Assembly: GCF_018918325.1 (NCBI RefSeq)
Contig: NZ_JAHLQH010000036.1
Coordinates: 102,370 to 166,369 of the forward strand
DNA from: Clostridium sp. MSJ-8
GTDB lineage: Bacteria > Bacillota > Clostridia > Clostridiales > Clostridiaceae
DNA length: 64,000 nucleotides
Direction: 5' to 3'
Position numbers and translations under genes: made by a program. How positions within the stretch are numbered: position 1 is the stretch's first letter; each line of letters begins with the position of its first letter. The notes under the pieces are model-generated. The model was not told the origin of the DNA and ran no database searches. It saw only the letters and a list, made by a program, of their open reading frames with translations. Positions 17,843 to 27,483 of this stretch are shown here, in pieces.

Positions 17843-19261
17843 ATGCCAGTTTTATTAAAAGCTTTGCTTCAATATAATAGTGAACATAATATACCATTTT
17901 CTATGCCAGGCAATAAAGCAGGAAAAGCCTTTCTTAGAGATAACATAGGAAGAGAATTTTATAATAAAATGAACACATTAGATATAACAGAAGTTGAACC
18001 TTTAGATAATCTACATAAACCTGAAGGAGTTATAAAGGAAGCAGAAGAGAAATTAGCTAGATTATATAATGTTAAGAGAGCGTATTTTTGTGTAAATGGA
18101 AGTACAGGATCTAATATGGCAGCTATTTTTTCAGCTTTTAATGAAGGTGATGAGGTTATAGTAGAGAGAAATTGTCATAAGTCAGTATATAATGCAATTG
18201 TAATGAGAAAACTAAAAGTAACATATATTGAACCTGTATTCTATGAGGATATATTCCTTCCCCCTAGTAGATATGAGATATATAAGGCATATGAGAAAAG
18301 CAATAATCCTAAAGGTATAATATTAACTTCACCTAATTATTATGGGATAAGTTATGATGTTAAGGATATAATATTAGATTTAAAACTTAAAGGATTAAAG
18401 GTAATAGTAGATCAAGCACATGGTGCACATTATGGAATATGTGATAATTTACCTATTTCTCTAGCATCTTTTTCAGACTATACTATAGTTAGTGCACATA
18501 AAACATTACCTGCTTTAACTAGTGGGTCGTATCTTTTGGTAAATGATAATAATAAATATATAGATTATTACTATAGTGCTTTTATGACAACTTCACCTTC
18601 TTATCTTATAATGGCATCATTAGATTATAGCAGATATTATTTAGAGAGATATGGTATGGAAGACTATAAGAGATTAATCAATATAGCAGAACATTATAAA
18701 GATAAGATGAATTGTATACATGGAATAAAGGTTATTTCTAACGAAGATCTACAAGATGGATATGTTGTAGATAAGAGTAGATTTATAGTGAAGTTAGATA
18801 ATGGATATAGTGGACATAAGTTACTTGAATATTATAGAAATAATAAGATTCAATGTGAGATGGCATTTACATCAGGAGTGGTTATAATATTATCACCTTG
18901 CCAGGGAGAAGAAGAATTACAGAAGCTTTTAGAGGTAACAAGCAATGTCAATATGGAGAGTCTTAGATATAATAATGATTGTAGTATAACAAAAGGCAAT
19001 TATATAGAATGTGAGAAGAGAAGAGAACCTTATGAAGTTTTTCAGATGGAGAGTGAGGAAGTGCCGTTAGAAGATAGTGATGGAAGAATAGTATCAGAAG
19101 ATATAATACCATATCCACCAGGAATACCTATAATATGTGCAGGAGAAGTAATGAATAATGAGGTTATACATAGTATAAGAGAATATATAGATAACTCTCA
19201 TTTGGTAATTGGAATTAATAACAATAATATAAATGTCATTAAGGATGCCACTCTTTTATAA
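17843..19261 (+). CDS. Orn/Lys/Arg decarboxylase family PLP enzyme
   Basis: 472 residues. The PLP lysine is K220 in SAHKTLPA, preceded by an Asp-Gln-Ala-His motif (DQAHGAHYG) that holds the cofactor. The N-terminal PFSMPGNKAG and C-terminal YPPGIP blocks are typical of the group III fold, and the length fits the short Bacillus SpeA/YaaO-like forms. The family decarboxylates arginine, lysine or ornithine to polyamine precursors; which one cannot be read here. Its ATG is 7 nt after the M16 stop, so it belongs to the same transcript as the SCIFF maturase and peptidase. A terminator overlaps its last codons. Confidence 0.9.
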   Translation: MPVLLKALLQYNSEHNIPFSMPGNKAGKAFLRDNIGREFYNKMNTLDITEVEPLDNLHKPEGVIKEAEEKLARLYNVKRAYFCVNGSTGSNMAAIFSAFNEGDEVIVERNCHKSVYNAIVMRKLKVTYIEPVFYEDIFLPPSRYEIYKAYEKSNNPKGIILTSPNYYGISYDVKDIILDLKLKGLKVIVDQAHGAHYGICDNLPISLASFSDYTIVSAHKTLPALTSGSYLLVNDNNKYIDYYYSAFMTTSPSYLIMASLDYSRYYLERYGMEDYKRLINIAEHYKDKMNCIHGIKVISNEDLQDGYVVDKSRFIVKLDNGYSGHKLLEYYRNNKIQCEMAFTSGVVIILSPCQGEEELQKLLEVTSNVNMESLRYNNDCSITKGNYIECEKRREPYEVFQMESEEVPLEDSDGRIVSEDIIPYPPGIPIICAGEVMNNEVIHSIREYIDNSHLVIGINNNNINVIKDATLL

Positions 19262-19284
19262 AAAATATAAAAGAGTGGTATTTT
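19245..19284 (+). terminator. Rho-independent terminator overlapping the decarboxylase end
   Basis: CCACTCTTTTAT/ATAAAAGAGTGG with T run; the left arm lies inside the last codons of the decarboxylase gene. Confidence 0.88.
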
Positions 19285-19310
19285 ACAAATGCAAAAAAAA
19301 TCTATATAAT
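19282..19310 (+). promoter_or_regulatory. Predicted sigma-A promoter of the aminotransferase operon
   Basis: TTTACA at 19282-19287, 17-bp spacer, TATAAT at 19305-19310. The -35 box starts inside the preceding terminator's T run, a compact arrangement. Confidence 0.7.
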
Positions 19311-19356
19311 GAGTTACATATGATAGAATGAAAAAATAAGAGAGGTGGAGGTTAGC

Positions 19357-20541
19357 ATGATAGCTGATAGAATGAAGGCTTTAGTTAATAATAGTTCAAT
19401 TATTAGGGCTATGTTTGAAGAAGGAAAGAGATTATCTGATATATATGGGGAAGAAAATGTTTATGATTATAGTATAGGAAATCCTAACGTAGAGCCTCCA
19501 GAACAAGTAAGACAATCAGTTATAGACATATTGAGAGAAGAACCTCAGAATCTAGTACATGGATATATGAATAATTCAGGATATGAAGATGTAAGAGGCA
19601 GTATAGCAGAGTTTATTAATAGAACTCAAGGAACTGACATTGATTTTAGTAATATTATTATGACAGTAGGTGCAGCAGGGGGACTTAATATAATCTTAAA
19701 GTCTATAATAAATCCAGGGGATGAAGTTATAACAATATCACCATATTTTGGAGAGTATAATAATTATGTTAATAATTTTGATGGTAAATTAATTGAAGTT
19801 AAAGCAGATACAAAAGATTTTCAACCTAACTTTGAGGAATTCGAGAAGGCAATAAATCCTAAGACTAAAGCAGTAATAATAAATAATCCTAACAATCCTA
19901 CAGGAGTTGTATATTCAGAAGCATCAATACAGAAGATGGCAGATATTTTAAATGCAAAACAAAAAGAATATAACACAGATATATTTATTATTAGTGATGA
20001 ACCTTATAGAGAGTTAGTTTATGATGATGTTAAAATACCATATATATTGAATTATTATGATAATTCATTCATAGGATATTCGTATAGTAAGTCATTATCT
20101 CTTCCTGGAGAGAGAATAGGATATGTTGTTATTAGCAATAAGATGTCAGATATAGAAAACATAAAGGTAGCTTTAAATGTAGCAAATAGAATATTAGGAT
20201 TTGTTAATGCACCTTCGTTATTCCAAAGGGTAATTGCTAGAAATCTAGGTGTTACTACAGATATGACTACTTATAGAGAAAATAGAGATATTTTATATAA
20301 ACATCTTACTTCATTAGGTTTTGAGATGGTGAAACCAGAAGGAACATTCTATATGTTCCCTAAGTCATTAATTCCAGATGATGTAGCTTTTGCAGAAGCA
20401 GCGAAGAAATATAATCTATTAATTGTGCCAGGATCATCTTTCGGATGTCCAGGATATTTTAGACTTTCATATTGTATAAGCACTGAGAAGGTGAAGAATT
20501 CATTACAAGCTTTTACCAAACTAGCTGAAGAATTTAAGTAA
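19357..20541 (+). CDS. PLP-dependent aminotransferase, class I/II
   Basis: 394 residues from the ATG at 19357, which follows AGAGGTGGAGG; a GTG at 19345 is inside that binding site. Fold type I aminotransferase, with the PLP lysine at K245 in YSKSLSLPGERIGY, the NNPNNPTG motif near residue 175 and a terminal arginine region (FRLSYC). The sequence is of the AspC-like group, but the amino donor is not fixed by what is visible. First gene of a three-gene operon with an Lrp regulator and a second aminotransferase. Confidence 0.9.
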   Translation: MIADRMKALVNNSSIIRAMFEEGKRLSDIYGEENVYDYSIGNPNVEPPEQVRQSVIDILREEPQNLVHGYMNNSGYEDVRGSIAEFINRTQGTDIDFSNIIMTVGAAGGLNIILKSIINPGDEVITISPYFGEYNNYVNNFDGKLIEVKADTKDFQPNFEEFEKAINPKTKAVIINNPNNPTGVVYSEASIQKMADILNAKQKEYNTDIFIISDEPYRELVYDDVKIPYILNYYDNSFIGYSYSKSLSLPGERIGYVVISNKMSDIENIKVALNVANRILGFVNAPSLFQRVIARNLGVTTDMTTYRENRDILYKHLTSLGFEMVKPEGTFYMFPKSLIPDDVAFAEAAKKYNLLIVPGSSFGCPGYFRLSYCISTEKVKNSLQAFTKLAEEFK

Positions 20542-20563
20542 TATTTTTAGTGGAGGGTTATTT

Positions 20564-21046
20564 ATGGATGAGATTTTGGAAATATTAGAAGATAATTGTA
20601 GATATTCAGATGAACAGATTGCAGTAATGACAGGCAAAACTGTTCAAGAAGTAAGAGATGCTATAAGAGAATATGAAGAAAAAAATATAATAGCAGGATA
20701 TACTGCACTTATTAATTGGGAGAATACAGGAACAGAAACAGTAACTGCACTTATAGAGGTTAAGATAACTCCTCAAAGAGACGAAGGATTTGATAAAGTA
20801 GCAGAGAGAATATATAGATTTGATAAAGTTAAAGCTTGTTATCTTATGAGCTCAGGTGGATTTGATCTTACAGTTATAGTAGAAGGTAAGACAATGAAAG
20901 AAGTTGCTTTATTTGTATCTAATTCTCTTGCATGTCAAGAATATGTAACAGGTACAGCTACTCACTTTGTCCTAAAAAAATACAAAGATCATGGAACAGA
21001 ATTTAAAGAAAGAAAGCCAATAAGTAGGGAGGATATTTTTGTATGA
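20564..21046 (+). CDS. Lrp/AsnC family transcriptional regulator
   Basis: 160 residues. The N-terminal winged helix-turn-helix (YSDEQIAVMTGKTVQEV) is followed by a RAM ligand-binding domain with TALIEVKITPQ and the glycine-rich GGFDLTV. Proteins of this type bind amino acids and change DNA binding as octamers. It lies between two aminotransferase genes and overlaps the second by 4 nt, so it likely responds to an amino acid made or used by them. The start ATG follows GGAGGG. Confidence 0.93.
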   Translation: MDEILEILEDNCRYSDEQIAVMTGKTVQEVRDAIREYEEKNIIAGYTALINWENTGTETVTALIEVKITPQRDEGFDKVAERIYRFDKVKACYLMSSGGFDLTVIVEGKTMKEVALFVSNSLACQEYVTGTATHFVLKKYKDHGTEFKERKPISREDIFV

Positions 21047-22212
21047 TACCAGAGAAAATGATAAGAAAAAATGTATTAGAAATGCCTCCTTCAGGTATAA
21101 GAAAATATTTCGATTTAATAAATGAAATGGATGATGCGATATCATTAGGCGTTGGAGAACCAGACTTCTTAACTCCTTGGAATGTAACAGAGGCTGGAAT
21201 ATATTCTCTAGAACAAGGAAATACTCATTATTCTTCTAATGCAGGATATATTGAACTTAGAGAAGAAATAGCAAAATATCTACAGAGGTATAATCTTTAT
21301 TACAATCCAACTGATGAGATAATTGTAACAGTAGGTGGAAGTGAAGGGATAGATATTGCGCTTAGAGCATTAGTAGGACCAGGAGATGAAGTTATAATTC
21401 CGGAACCTAGTTTTGTTGCTTACAAAGGTTGTACAGCATTTACTGGCGCAACATCAGTGACTATAGATTTGAAACAAGAAAATGAATTTAAGCTTACTGC
21501 AGAACAATTAGAAGCAGCTATAACTGATAGAACTAAGGTTGTTATTATGCCATTTCCTAACAATCCAACAGGGGCTGTAATGACTAGAGAAGAACTTGAA
21601 CCTATTGTAGAAGTCCTTAAGGATAAAGACATAGTTGTTATTTCTGATGAAATATATTCAGAACTTAATTATGGAGAAGAAGAACATGTATCTATTGCTA
21701 GTTTTGAAGAAATGAGAGATAGAACATTAGTTGTAAATGGATTTTCAAAATCTTACGCTATGACAGGTTGGAGATTGGGATATTTGTGTGGTAATAAGGA
21801 ATTTATATCTCAAATGAAGAAGATTCATCAATATGCAATTATGTGTTCACCAACAACTGCACAATATGCAGCACTAGAGGCGCTTAAGCATTCTAGAGAA
21901 TCAGTAGATAAGATGGTTAGAGAATATAATAGAAGAAGAAGACTTTTATTTACTGGATTTAAAGAAATGGGATTAGAATGTTTTGAACCACTTGGAGCTT
22001 TCTATATGTTCCCATGTATAAAATCTACAGGATTAACATCAGAAGAATTCTGTGAGAAATTATTGGTTGAGGAAAAGGTTCTAGTTATTCCGGGAACAGC
22101 ATTTGGAGAATGTGGAGAAGGATATGTAAGAGCATGTTATGCATCTTCAACTGAAGACATTATAGAAGCGATTAAGAGAATGAAGGCTTTTGTGGAACGT
22201 TATAGAAAATAA
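21043..22212 (+). CDS. PLP-dependent aminotransferase, class I/II
   Basis: 389 residues, starting in an ATGA overlap with the Lrp stop. PLP lysine K236 in FSKSYAMTGWRLGY, with PFPNNPTGAV near residue 165 and the C-terminal arginine in YVRACYAS. Closest in type to PatA/AspC-like enzymes of Firmicutes that act on aromatic or branched substrates, but specificity is not visible. It differs clearly from the first aminotransferase of the operon, so this is not a recent duplication. A family terminator (T3) follows at 22288. Confidence 0.9.
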   Translation: MIPEKMIRKNVLEMPPSGIRKYFDLINEMDDAISLGVGEPDFLTPWNVTEAGIYSLEQGNTHYSSNAGYIELREEIAKYLQRYNLYYNPTDEIIVTVGGSEGIDIALRALVGPGDEVIIPEPSFVAYKGCTAFTGATSVTIDLKQENEFKLTAEQLEAAITDRTKVVIMPFPNNPTGAVMTREELEPIVEVLKDKDIVVISDEIYSELNYGEEEHVSIASFEEMRDRTLVVNGFSKSYAMTGWRLGYLCGNKEFISQMKKIHQYAIMCSPTTAQYAALEALKHSRESVDKMVREYNRRRRLLFTGFKEMGLECFEPLGAFYMFPCIKSTGLTSEEFCEKLLVEEKVLVIPGTAFGECGEGYVRACYASSTEDIIEAIKRMKAFVERYRK

Positions 22213-22287
22213 GTCTTTATATATTTTATAAAAAATCAATTAATACTTATTATATGAATGGTATAGGTATATTTAAGTACTTATAAA

Positions 22288-22368
22288 TAAAAAATTAAGT
22301 TAGCTAAATGTTGTAAACTTATTAAAACTAAAACAGTACAACATTTTTAATGCTAGCTTAATTTTTTT
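22288..22368 (+). terminator. Compound terminator hairpin, copy T3
   Basis: Outer stem ATTAAGTTAGC/GCTAGCTTAAT (one A-to-G change giving G-T pairing), inner AAATGTTGTA/TACAACATTT, T run. The 75 nt before it resemble a decayed left arm (TACTTATAAAT). The rest of 22213-22525 holds only the pbuX promoter; I see no purine riboswitch there. Confidence 0.87.
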
Positions 22369-22460
22369 ACTCTCTAGTAAATTATATTTTGTTTGTAGTT
22401 TTTAAAATTGTTATAATAGCTAAAAAAATCAGAAAAAAATATACGAAAAAATGACGAAAA

Positions 22461-22491
22461 TTGAGATTTTATTCTTTATATATGATATAAT
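22461..22491 (+). promoter_or_regulatory. Predicted promoter of the xanthine permease gene
   Basis: TTGAGA at 22461-22466, 19-bp spacer, extended -10 TGATATAAT ending at 22491. Confidence 0.5.
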
Positions 22492-22525
22492 TGCGATATT
22501 AACGACAAAATAGGAGGAAATGTGA

Positions 22526-23827
22526 GTGGATAACAATCAGAATATAAGCAATAATGAAGGATTATTATTCAAAATAGATGATAAACCAAAGATGATGACT
22601 AGAATCATTCTTGGATTTCAGAATATTTTTGCAGCGTTTGGTGGTATTATTGCAGTTCCGTTAGTTATATGTAGTGCTCTTGGACTAGATGCGAAGACAT
22701 CAACACAAGTTTTAAGTGCTACAATATTAGCTTCAGGTCTTGCAACTATAATACAGAGTAGAGGAATATGGAAGATAGGTGCTAGAGTTCCTACTATTAT
22801 GGGAACAGATTTTACTTTTGTTGCACCAGCTTTATCAATTGGAAGTATGCCGGGGATAATTGGAGCAACTATAATAGGTTCTATTGTGGAGGTTGTACTT
22901 AGCTTTTTTATTAAGCCGCTACTTAAGCTATTTCCACCACTTGTTACAGGTACAGTTGTTTGTCTTATAGGATTAACTCTTATTCCTGTATCTATGGATT
23001 GGGCAGCAGGTGGATCAGGAAGTGCTGATTATGGTAGTTTGAGGAATATAGCAATAGCAATGATTGTTATGATAATAACTATATTACTTAATAGGTATGG
23101 AAAGGGAATAATAAGTTCAGCATCTATACTTATAGGTATGATTGTAGGATATATAATATGTATTCCGTTAGGTATGGTTGATTTTACAACAGTAAAAGAA
23201 GCTTCATGGATAGCTTTTCCTAATATATTTAAGTATGGTGTGGATTTTGATGTAAATAACATTATAGCATTTATACCAGCTTATATTGTAACGACCATAG
23301 AGACAGTGGGATGTTTATCATCTATATGTGAAGTATCTGGAGTAAAGGCAGAAGATAAGGTAATTGGAAGAGGTGTATTATCAGATGGTATTGGAAGTGC
23401 AGTGGCAGGAGCACTTGGAACTTTCCCTAATACAACCTTTAGTCAAAATGTTAGTTTAATACCGCTTACTAGAAATGCAAGTAGAAGTGTAGCTATAATG
23501 GCAGGTATTATATTAGTAGGTTTAGGAGTACTCCCAAAATTCGCTGCACTTATAAATATAATGCCATCACCTGTACTAGGTGGAGTTGGAATAGTTATGT
23601 TTGGAACTATTGCAGCTGCAGGTATCAGAACATTAAGTAATATCAAGATAAATAATAGAAATTTACTTATAATAGCTACATCTATAGGATTAGGATTAGG
23701 AGTAACTTTCAGACCAGAATTTGTTGCTAATTTACCAAAGGCATTAAATATGATATTTTCATCAGGAATTTCAACAGGTACTATAGTTGCCTTGATACTA
23801 AATAAGGTTTTAAAAGAAGAGGAGTAG
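22526..23827 (+). CDS. pbuX: NCS2 family xanthine (uracil-xanthine) permease
   Basis: 433 residues with about 12-14 membrane segments of the nucleobase-cation symporter 2 family. Key blocks are the PLVICSALGLD region near residue 45, a GTDFTFVAP motif near 95, and TTIETVGCLSSICEVSG near 260, the last being the NAT/NCS2 substrate region. The start is GTG, placed 8 nt after AGGAGG. Its partner xpt follows after 6 nt, so xanthine is the likely substrate; the paired order here is permease then transferase. I saw no purine riboswitch upstream, unlike the xpt-pbuX operon of Bacillus subtilis. Confidence 0.88.
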   Translation: MDNNQNISNNEGLLFKIDDKPKMMTRIILGFQNIFAAFGGIIAVPLVICSALGLDAKTSTQVLSATILASGLATIIQSRGIWKIGARVPTIMGTDFTFVAPALSIGSMPGIIGATIIGSIVEVVLSFFIKPLLKLFPPLVTGTVVCLIGLTLIPVSMDWAAGGSGSADYGSLRNIAIAMIVMIITILLNRYGKGIISSASILIGMIVGYIICIPLGMVDFTTVKEASWIAFPNIFKYGVDFDVNNIIAFIPAYIVTTIETVGCLSSICEVSGVKAEDKVIGRGVLSDGIGSAVAGALGTFPNTTFSQNVSLIPLTRNASRSVAIMAGIILVGLGVLPKFAALINIMPSPVLGGVGIVMFGTIAAAGIRTLSNIKINNRNLLIIATSIGLGLGVTFRPEFVANLPKALNMIFSSGISTGTIVALILNKVLKEEE

Positions 23828-23833
23828 AAAACT

Positions 23834-24409
23834 ATGCAAGAATTAAAACAAAGAATATTAGAAGAAGGAAGAGCTCTAAGCGAAGAAGTATTAAAGGTTG
23901 ATTCATTTCTAAATCATGGAGTTGATGCAGAGCTTATGTATAATATAGGAAGTGAATTTAAAAAATATTATGAAGATAAGAAGATTACTAAGATATTCAC
24001 TATAGAGAGTTCAGGAATAGCACCTACCGTAATGACTGCATTACAGATGAATCTTCCAATGGTAACACTTAAGAAGCAATCATCTAAAATACTTAATGGA
24101 GAAGTATATCAAACAACAGTACATTCATTTACTAAATCATCAGATTATGAATTAACTTTATCTAAAAGATATATATCACCTGAGGATAATATTCTTATAA
24201 TAGATGATTTCTTAGCTAATGGTGAAGCAGCTCAAGGGGCAATTAGATTAGTAGAAGAAGCTGGTGCAACAGTTGCAGGAATAGGAATTGTTATAGAAAA
24301 GTCATTTCAACCAGGCAGAAAGATACTTGAGGATAAAGGTTATGATGTATATTCATTAGCTAGAGTTGCAAAGCTTGGAAAAGATTTAATTGAATTTGTT
24401 GAAGAATAA
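23834..24409 (+). CDS. xpt: Xanthine phosphoribosyltransferase
   Basis: 191 residues, the usual length. It converts xanthine and PRPP to XMP for purine salvage. The N-terminus [16 protein letters not shown] and DSFLNHGVD are hallmark Xpt sequences, and the PRPP-binding loop is [14 protein letters not shown] near residue 120. The [13 protein letters not shown] block near 55 fits as well. It is co-transcribed with the permease ahead of it. The transcript ends at a family terminator (T4) about 80 nt downstream. Confidence 0.96.
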   Translation: MQELKQRILEEGRALSEEVLKVDSFLNHGVDAELMYNIGSEFKKYYEDKKITKIFTIESSGIAPTVMTALQMNLPMVTLKKQSSKILNGEVYQTTVHSFTKSSDYELTLSKRYISPEDNILIIDDFLANGEAAQGAIRLVEEAGATVAGIGIVIEKSFQPGRKILEDKGYDVYSLARVAKLGKDLIEFVEE

Positions 24410-24423
24410 ATTCAATATATATT

Positions 24424-24490
24424 TAAATGATTAGAAACAATATTATATGTTTTTGTAAATAGCATAATATTATTAATAGGTTATAAATAT
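24424..24490 (+). repeat. Decayed left arm of the foldback element before terminator T4
   Basis: Reads as a diverged copy of the arm at 8254-8320: ATGATTAG, CAATATTATATGTTTT, and TAAATAGCATAAT occur in the same order. No right arm follows the terminator here. Confidence 0.65.
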
Positions 24491-24568
24491 AAAAAATAAG
24501 TTAGCTAAATGTTGTAAACTTACAAAAGTTCAAACGGCACAACATTTTAAATGCTAACTTATTTTTTG
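24491..24568 (+). terminator. Compound terminator hairpin, copy T4
   Basis: Outer stem ATAAGTTAGC/GCTAACTTAT, inner AAATGTTGT/ACAACATTT, T run. It ends the pbuX-xpt transcript. Confidence 0.87.
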
Positions 24569-24627
24569 CTTTATAGTACATTATATAAATAAATGAACTT
24601 GAAATTATTATAATGACTAGGTGATTA

Positions 24628-24656
24628 TTGTTAACATATTCATAAAAAGTTAACAA
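24628..24656. promoter_or_regulatory. Inverted repeat TTGTTAAC-N13-GTTAACAA upstream of the pilus operon
   Basis: Perfect 8-bp inverted repeat. Two further GTTAAC half sites lie at 24753 and 24837. A -10-like TATAAT at 24609-24614 would place transcription start next to the repeat, a repressor-like position. The repeat resembles BirA-type operators of Firmicutes but has a shorter spacer than the 15 nt I recall. The rest of 24569-24872 shows no gene and no c-di-GMP riboswitch that I could recognise. Confidence 0.5.
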
Positions 24657-24872
24657 ATCAAGTAAAATAAGCATGAATAAAGTAGATGTGTGGAATATAA
24701 GAAGAAAATAATACATGAATAAGAGAAAAATATGAAGTATATATACGAAGTTGTTAACAGAATATTTACAAAAAAAGATATTACAATACAAAATTTGTAA
24801 TTACATATTGATTTTATTAATAACATGGATTAAAATGTTAACGAAAGAATAAAGTGGACAGGAGTAGAAGTG

Positions 24873-25640
24873 ATGGATTATTTAGTAGTGGCTGTTTTAG
24901 GGCTATGTATAGGAAGTTTTTTAAATGTATGTATTTTTAGGATACCGAAGGAAGAATCTATTTCATTTCCACCTTCTCATTGCACAAATTGTAATTATAA
25001 ACTTAAATGGAAGGATTTGATTCCTGTTTTTAGTTATATATTTTTAAGAGGAAGATGTAGAAATTGTAAACAGAAAATTTCAATTCAGTATCCATGTATA
25101 GAATTATTGAACTGTGTATTATACATATTTATATATATGGAATATGGATTTACAATAGAAACATTGAAATTTATGATACTAGCTTCTCTTATGATAGTTA
25201 TTGGTATGATAGATTTAAAAACTCAATATGTTTATTCATCAACAATTGTTATTGGAGCAATAGCAGGAATAATATTTTTTGTTGCAGAATGGATTAATGA
25301 TGGAAGTTTTCCTAAAGATAAGCTTATAGGTATGCTTATTGGACTAATTTTAATAGGGCTTATAGTACTTCTTACAAGAGGTATGGGAGTAGGCGATATA
25401 GAAATAGTAGCATTAAGTGGTTTGTTCCTAGGAATAAGAGGAAGTATATTTACTTTATTCACATCATTTGTATTAGGTGGTATAGCAGGAATACTAATAA
25501 TGCTTATAAAGAAAAAAGGTAGAAAAGAAGCGATTTCTTTTGGTCCATATATTGCAATTGCAACAATTATGTCGATTTACGTTGGAAATTATGTAATAAA
25601 TTATTATTTAGAAAATATTTTGAATTATAGTATATTTTAA
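24873..25640 (+). CDS. pilD: Prepilin peptidase / N-methyltransferase (type IV pilus)
   Basis: 255 residues from the ATG at 24873, 8 nt after GGAG. A membrane-bound aspartic protease that cleaves the leader of prepilins after glycine and methylates the new N-terminus. The zinc-type cysteine pairs are C37-x2-C40 and C62-x2-C65 in the large cytoplasmic loop; the catalytic aspartates are D114 (MIDLKTQ) and D175 (MGVGDIE). About eight membrane segments. First gene of the pilus operon; 137 nt separates it from pilB, so an internal promoter is possible. Confidence 0.95.
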   Translation: MDYLVVAVLGLCIGSFLNVCIFRIPKEESISFPPSHCTNCNYKLKWKDLIPVFSYIFLRGRCRNCKQKISIQYPCIELLNCVLYIFIYMEYGFTIETLKFMILASLMIVIGMIDLKTQYVYSSTIVIGAIAGIIFFVAEWINDGSFPKDKLIGMLIGLILIGLIVLLTRGMGVGDIEIVALSGLFLGIRGSIFTLFTSFVLGGIAGILIMLIKKKGRKEAISFGPYIAIATIMSIYVGNYVINYYLENILNYSIF

Positions 25641-25777
25641 AGTAAAATCAAATTTAAATTCAAAAATGTTTCAAAATAAATTAACTTTTTGTGGAATTAT
25701 TAAAATAAATAATATATAATAGTTTATAAGGAAATATATGTGAAGAATCATTAAAGAGTGTAAAAGGTGGAGAGGAT

Positions 25778-27469
25778 ATGGCAGTAATCCAAAAGAGGCG
25801 ATTAGGTGAAATCCTAGTCATGGCAGGAAAAATTGATACACAGCAATTGGAAAAAGTACTAGAATTACAGAAGACAAAAGGAAAGAAACTCGGAGAATTA
25901 CTTATTGAAGAGAAATGTGTAACTGAGTATGATATTATTCATGCTATAGAACAACAGACAGGCATAAGAGAAATTGACTTAAGTAATGTAAAGATTGATA
26001 AAAAAGTATTAAACATGATTCCTCAAACATTATGTAATAAATATACACTTGCACCATTTGGCTTTGATGAAGGTAAGATTCAAGTTGCATTTGCAGATCC
26101 ACTTAATATAATAGCTATAGATGATATATCTATATCAACTGGATTAGAGGTACAACCCTTTATAGCAACTAAATCAGACATAAATAGATATATTGAAGTT
26201 AACTATAGTACAGAACAAGTTAAGAAGGCAGCTGAAGAACTTCTTAAGGAAACCTTGGAAAATAAACAAGCTGAAGTTGTAGAGGAAGAAAACTCTACAG
26301 TAAAAAATGCTCCAGTAGTTAAAATGATAGATAGGTTATTTAAGAATGCTATAGAAATGAGAACTTCAGATATTCATATAGAACCTTTTGAAGATGAAAT
26401 AAGGATAAGATATAGAATAGATGGTGATCTTCATATAGCTAATACATTAGGTATAGAGAGTTTAGGACCGCTAGTTACTAGAATTAAGATACTAGCAGGA
26501 CTTAACATAGCAGAAAAGAGGGTACCTCAAGATGGTAGAATAATTACCAAGGTAGGAGATAATGAAGTTGACCTGAGAGTATCAATATTGCCGGTAGTTA
26601 ATGGCGAGAAGGTAGTTATAAGAATCCTAGATAGAAACAGCTATAGATTTGGTAAAGAAAAGCTAGGAATAAGTGATGAAAACTTAACTAAGTTAAATAA
26701 TATAATATCTAATCCTTATGGTATAGTGTTAGTAACTGGACCTACAGGAAGTGGTAAATCAACTACATTATATACTGTTTTAAGTGAACTTAATAAAGAG
26801 GATGTTAACATAATAACAGTTGAAGATCCAGTTGAATACACCCTTAATGGAATTAATCAGGTAAACGTAAACAGCAAAGCTGGTATGACATTTGCAAGTG
26901 CACTTAGAAGTATACTTAGACAAGACCCTGATATAATAATGATTGGAGAAATTAGAGATAATGAAACTGCTGAGATAGCTATCAAGGCAGCCATAACAGG
27001 ACATTTAGTTCTAAGTACACTTCATACTAATGATGCACCGTCGTCGGTTACTAGACTTATAGATATGGGCATTCAACCATTCCTTGCTTCGACATCCATA
27101 GCTGGAATTATTGCTCAGAGACTTGTTAAGAGGATATGTCCTTATTGTAAGAAAGCTTATGAAGCAACTTCTTATGAAAAGAAAGTCCTAGGATATGATG
27201 AAACAGATGAACTTACATTATATAAAGGAGAAGGCTGTGGACATTGCAATGAAACAGGCTATTTAGGAAGAATAGGTGTCTATGAGATGATGGAAATAGG
27301 TAAAGAACATAGAGAAGTAATTAATCAAACTAGAGATCCTAATGTGTTAAAGGAAGTTGCTATACAAAATGGTATGACAACTCTAGAAGATGAATGTAAG
27401 AAGTTAGTTCTGCAAGGTACTACAACAGTTAGTGAACTTGCAACAATAACACTTATAAAAGGAGAATAG
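25778..27469 (+). CDS. pilB: Type IV pilus assembly ATPase
   Basis: 563 residues. Hexameric cytoplasmic motor for pilus extension. The N-terminal MshEN/GspE-II domain (about 1-150, RRLGEILVMAG) is of the type that binds c-di-GMP in some PilB/MshE proteins; the L-G-x-x-L pattern near GEILV and GELLI is present but I cannot judge binding. The Walker A is GPTGSGKST near 321, the Asp box and Walker B lie near DPDIIMIGEIRD, and a tetracysteine zinc site is CPYC...CGHC near 453-490. The ATG follows GGTGGAGAGG. Confidence 0.96.
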   Translation: MAVIQKRRLGEILVMAGKIDTQQLEKVLELQKTKGKKLGELLIEEKCVTEYDIIHAIEQQTGIREIDLSNVKIDKKVLNMIPQTLCNKYTLAPFGFDEGKIQVAFADPLNIIAIDDISISTGLEVQPFIATKSDINRYIEVNYSTEQVKKAAEELLKETLENKQAEVVEEENSTVKNAPVVKMIDRLFKNAIEMRTSDIHIEPFEDEIRIRYRIDGDLHIANTLGIESLGPLVTRIKILAGLNIAEKRVPQDGRIITKVGDNEVDLRVSILPVVNGEKVVIRILDRNSYRFGKEKLGISDENLTKLNNIISNPYGIVLVTGPTGSGKSTTLYTVLSELNKEDVNIITVEDPVEYTLNGINQVNVNSKAGMTFASALRSILRQDPDIIMIGEIRDNETAEIAIKAAITGHLVLSTLHTNDAPSSVTRLIDMGIQPFLASTSIAGIIAQRLVKRICPYCKKAYEATSYEKKVLGYDETDELTLYKGEGCGHCNETGYLGRIGVYEMMEIGKEHREVINQTRDPNVLKEVAIQNGMTTLEDECKKLVLQGTTTVSELATITLIKGE

Positions 27470-27483
27470 GAGGGTGAGGTTAT

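Noticed and set aside
22369..22525. Purine riboswitch in front of the xanthine permease
   Set aside because: I could not find the conserved junction sequence or stems; only a promoter fits.
24501..24791. Reverse-strand reading frame of 96 codons between xpt and pilD
   Set aside because: It runs through terminator T4, has low-complexity hydrophobic sequence expected from AT-rich DNA and no binding site.
24569..24872. c-di-GMP-II riboswitch before the pilus operon, as known for other clostridia
   Set aside because: No matching core was recognised; the region holds TTGTTAAC sites instead.
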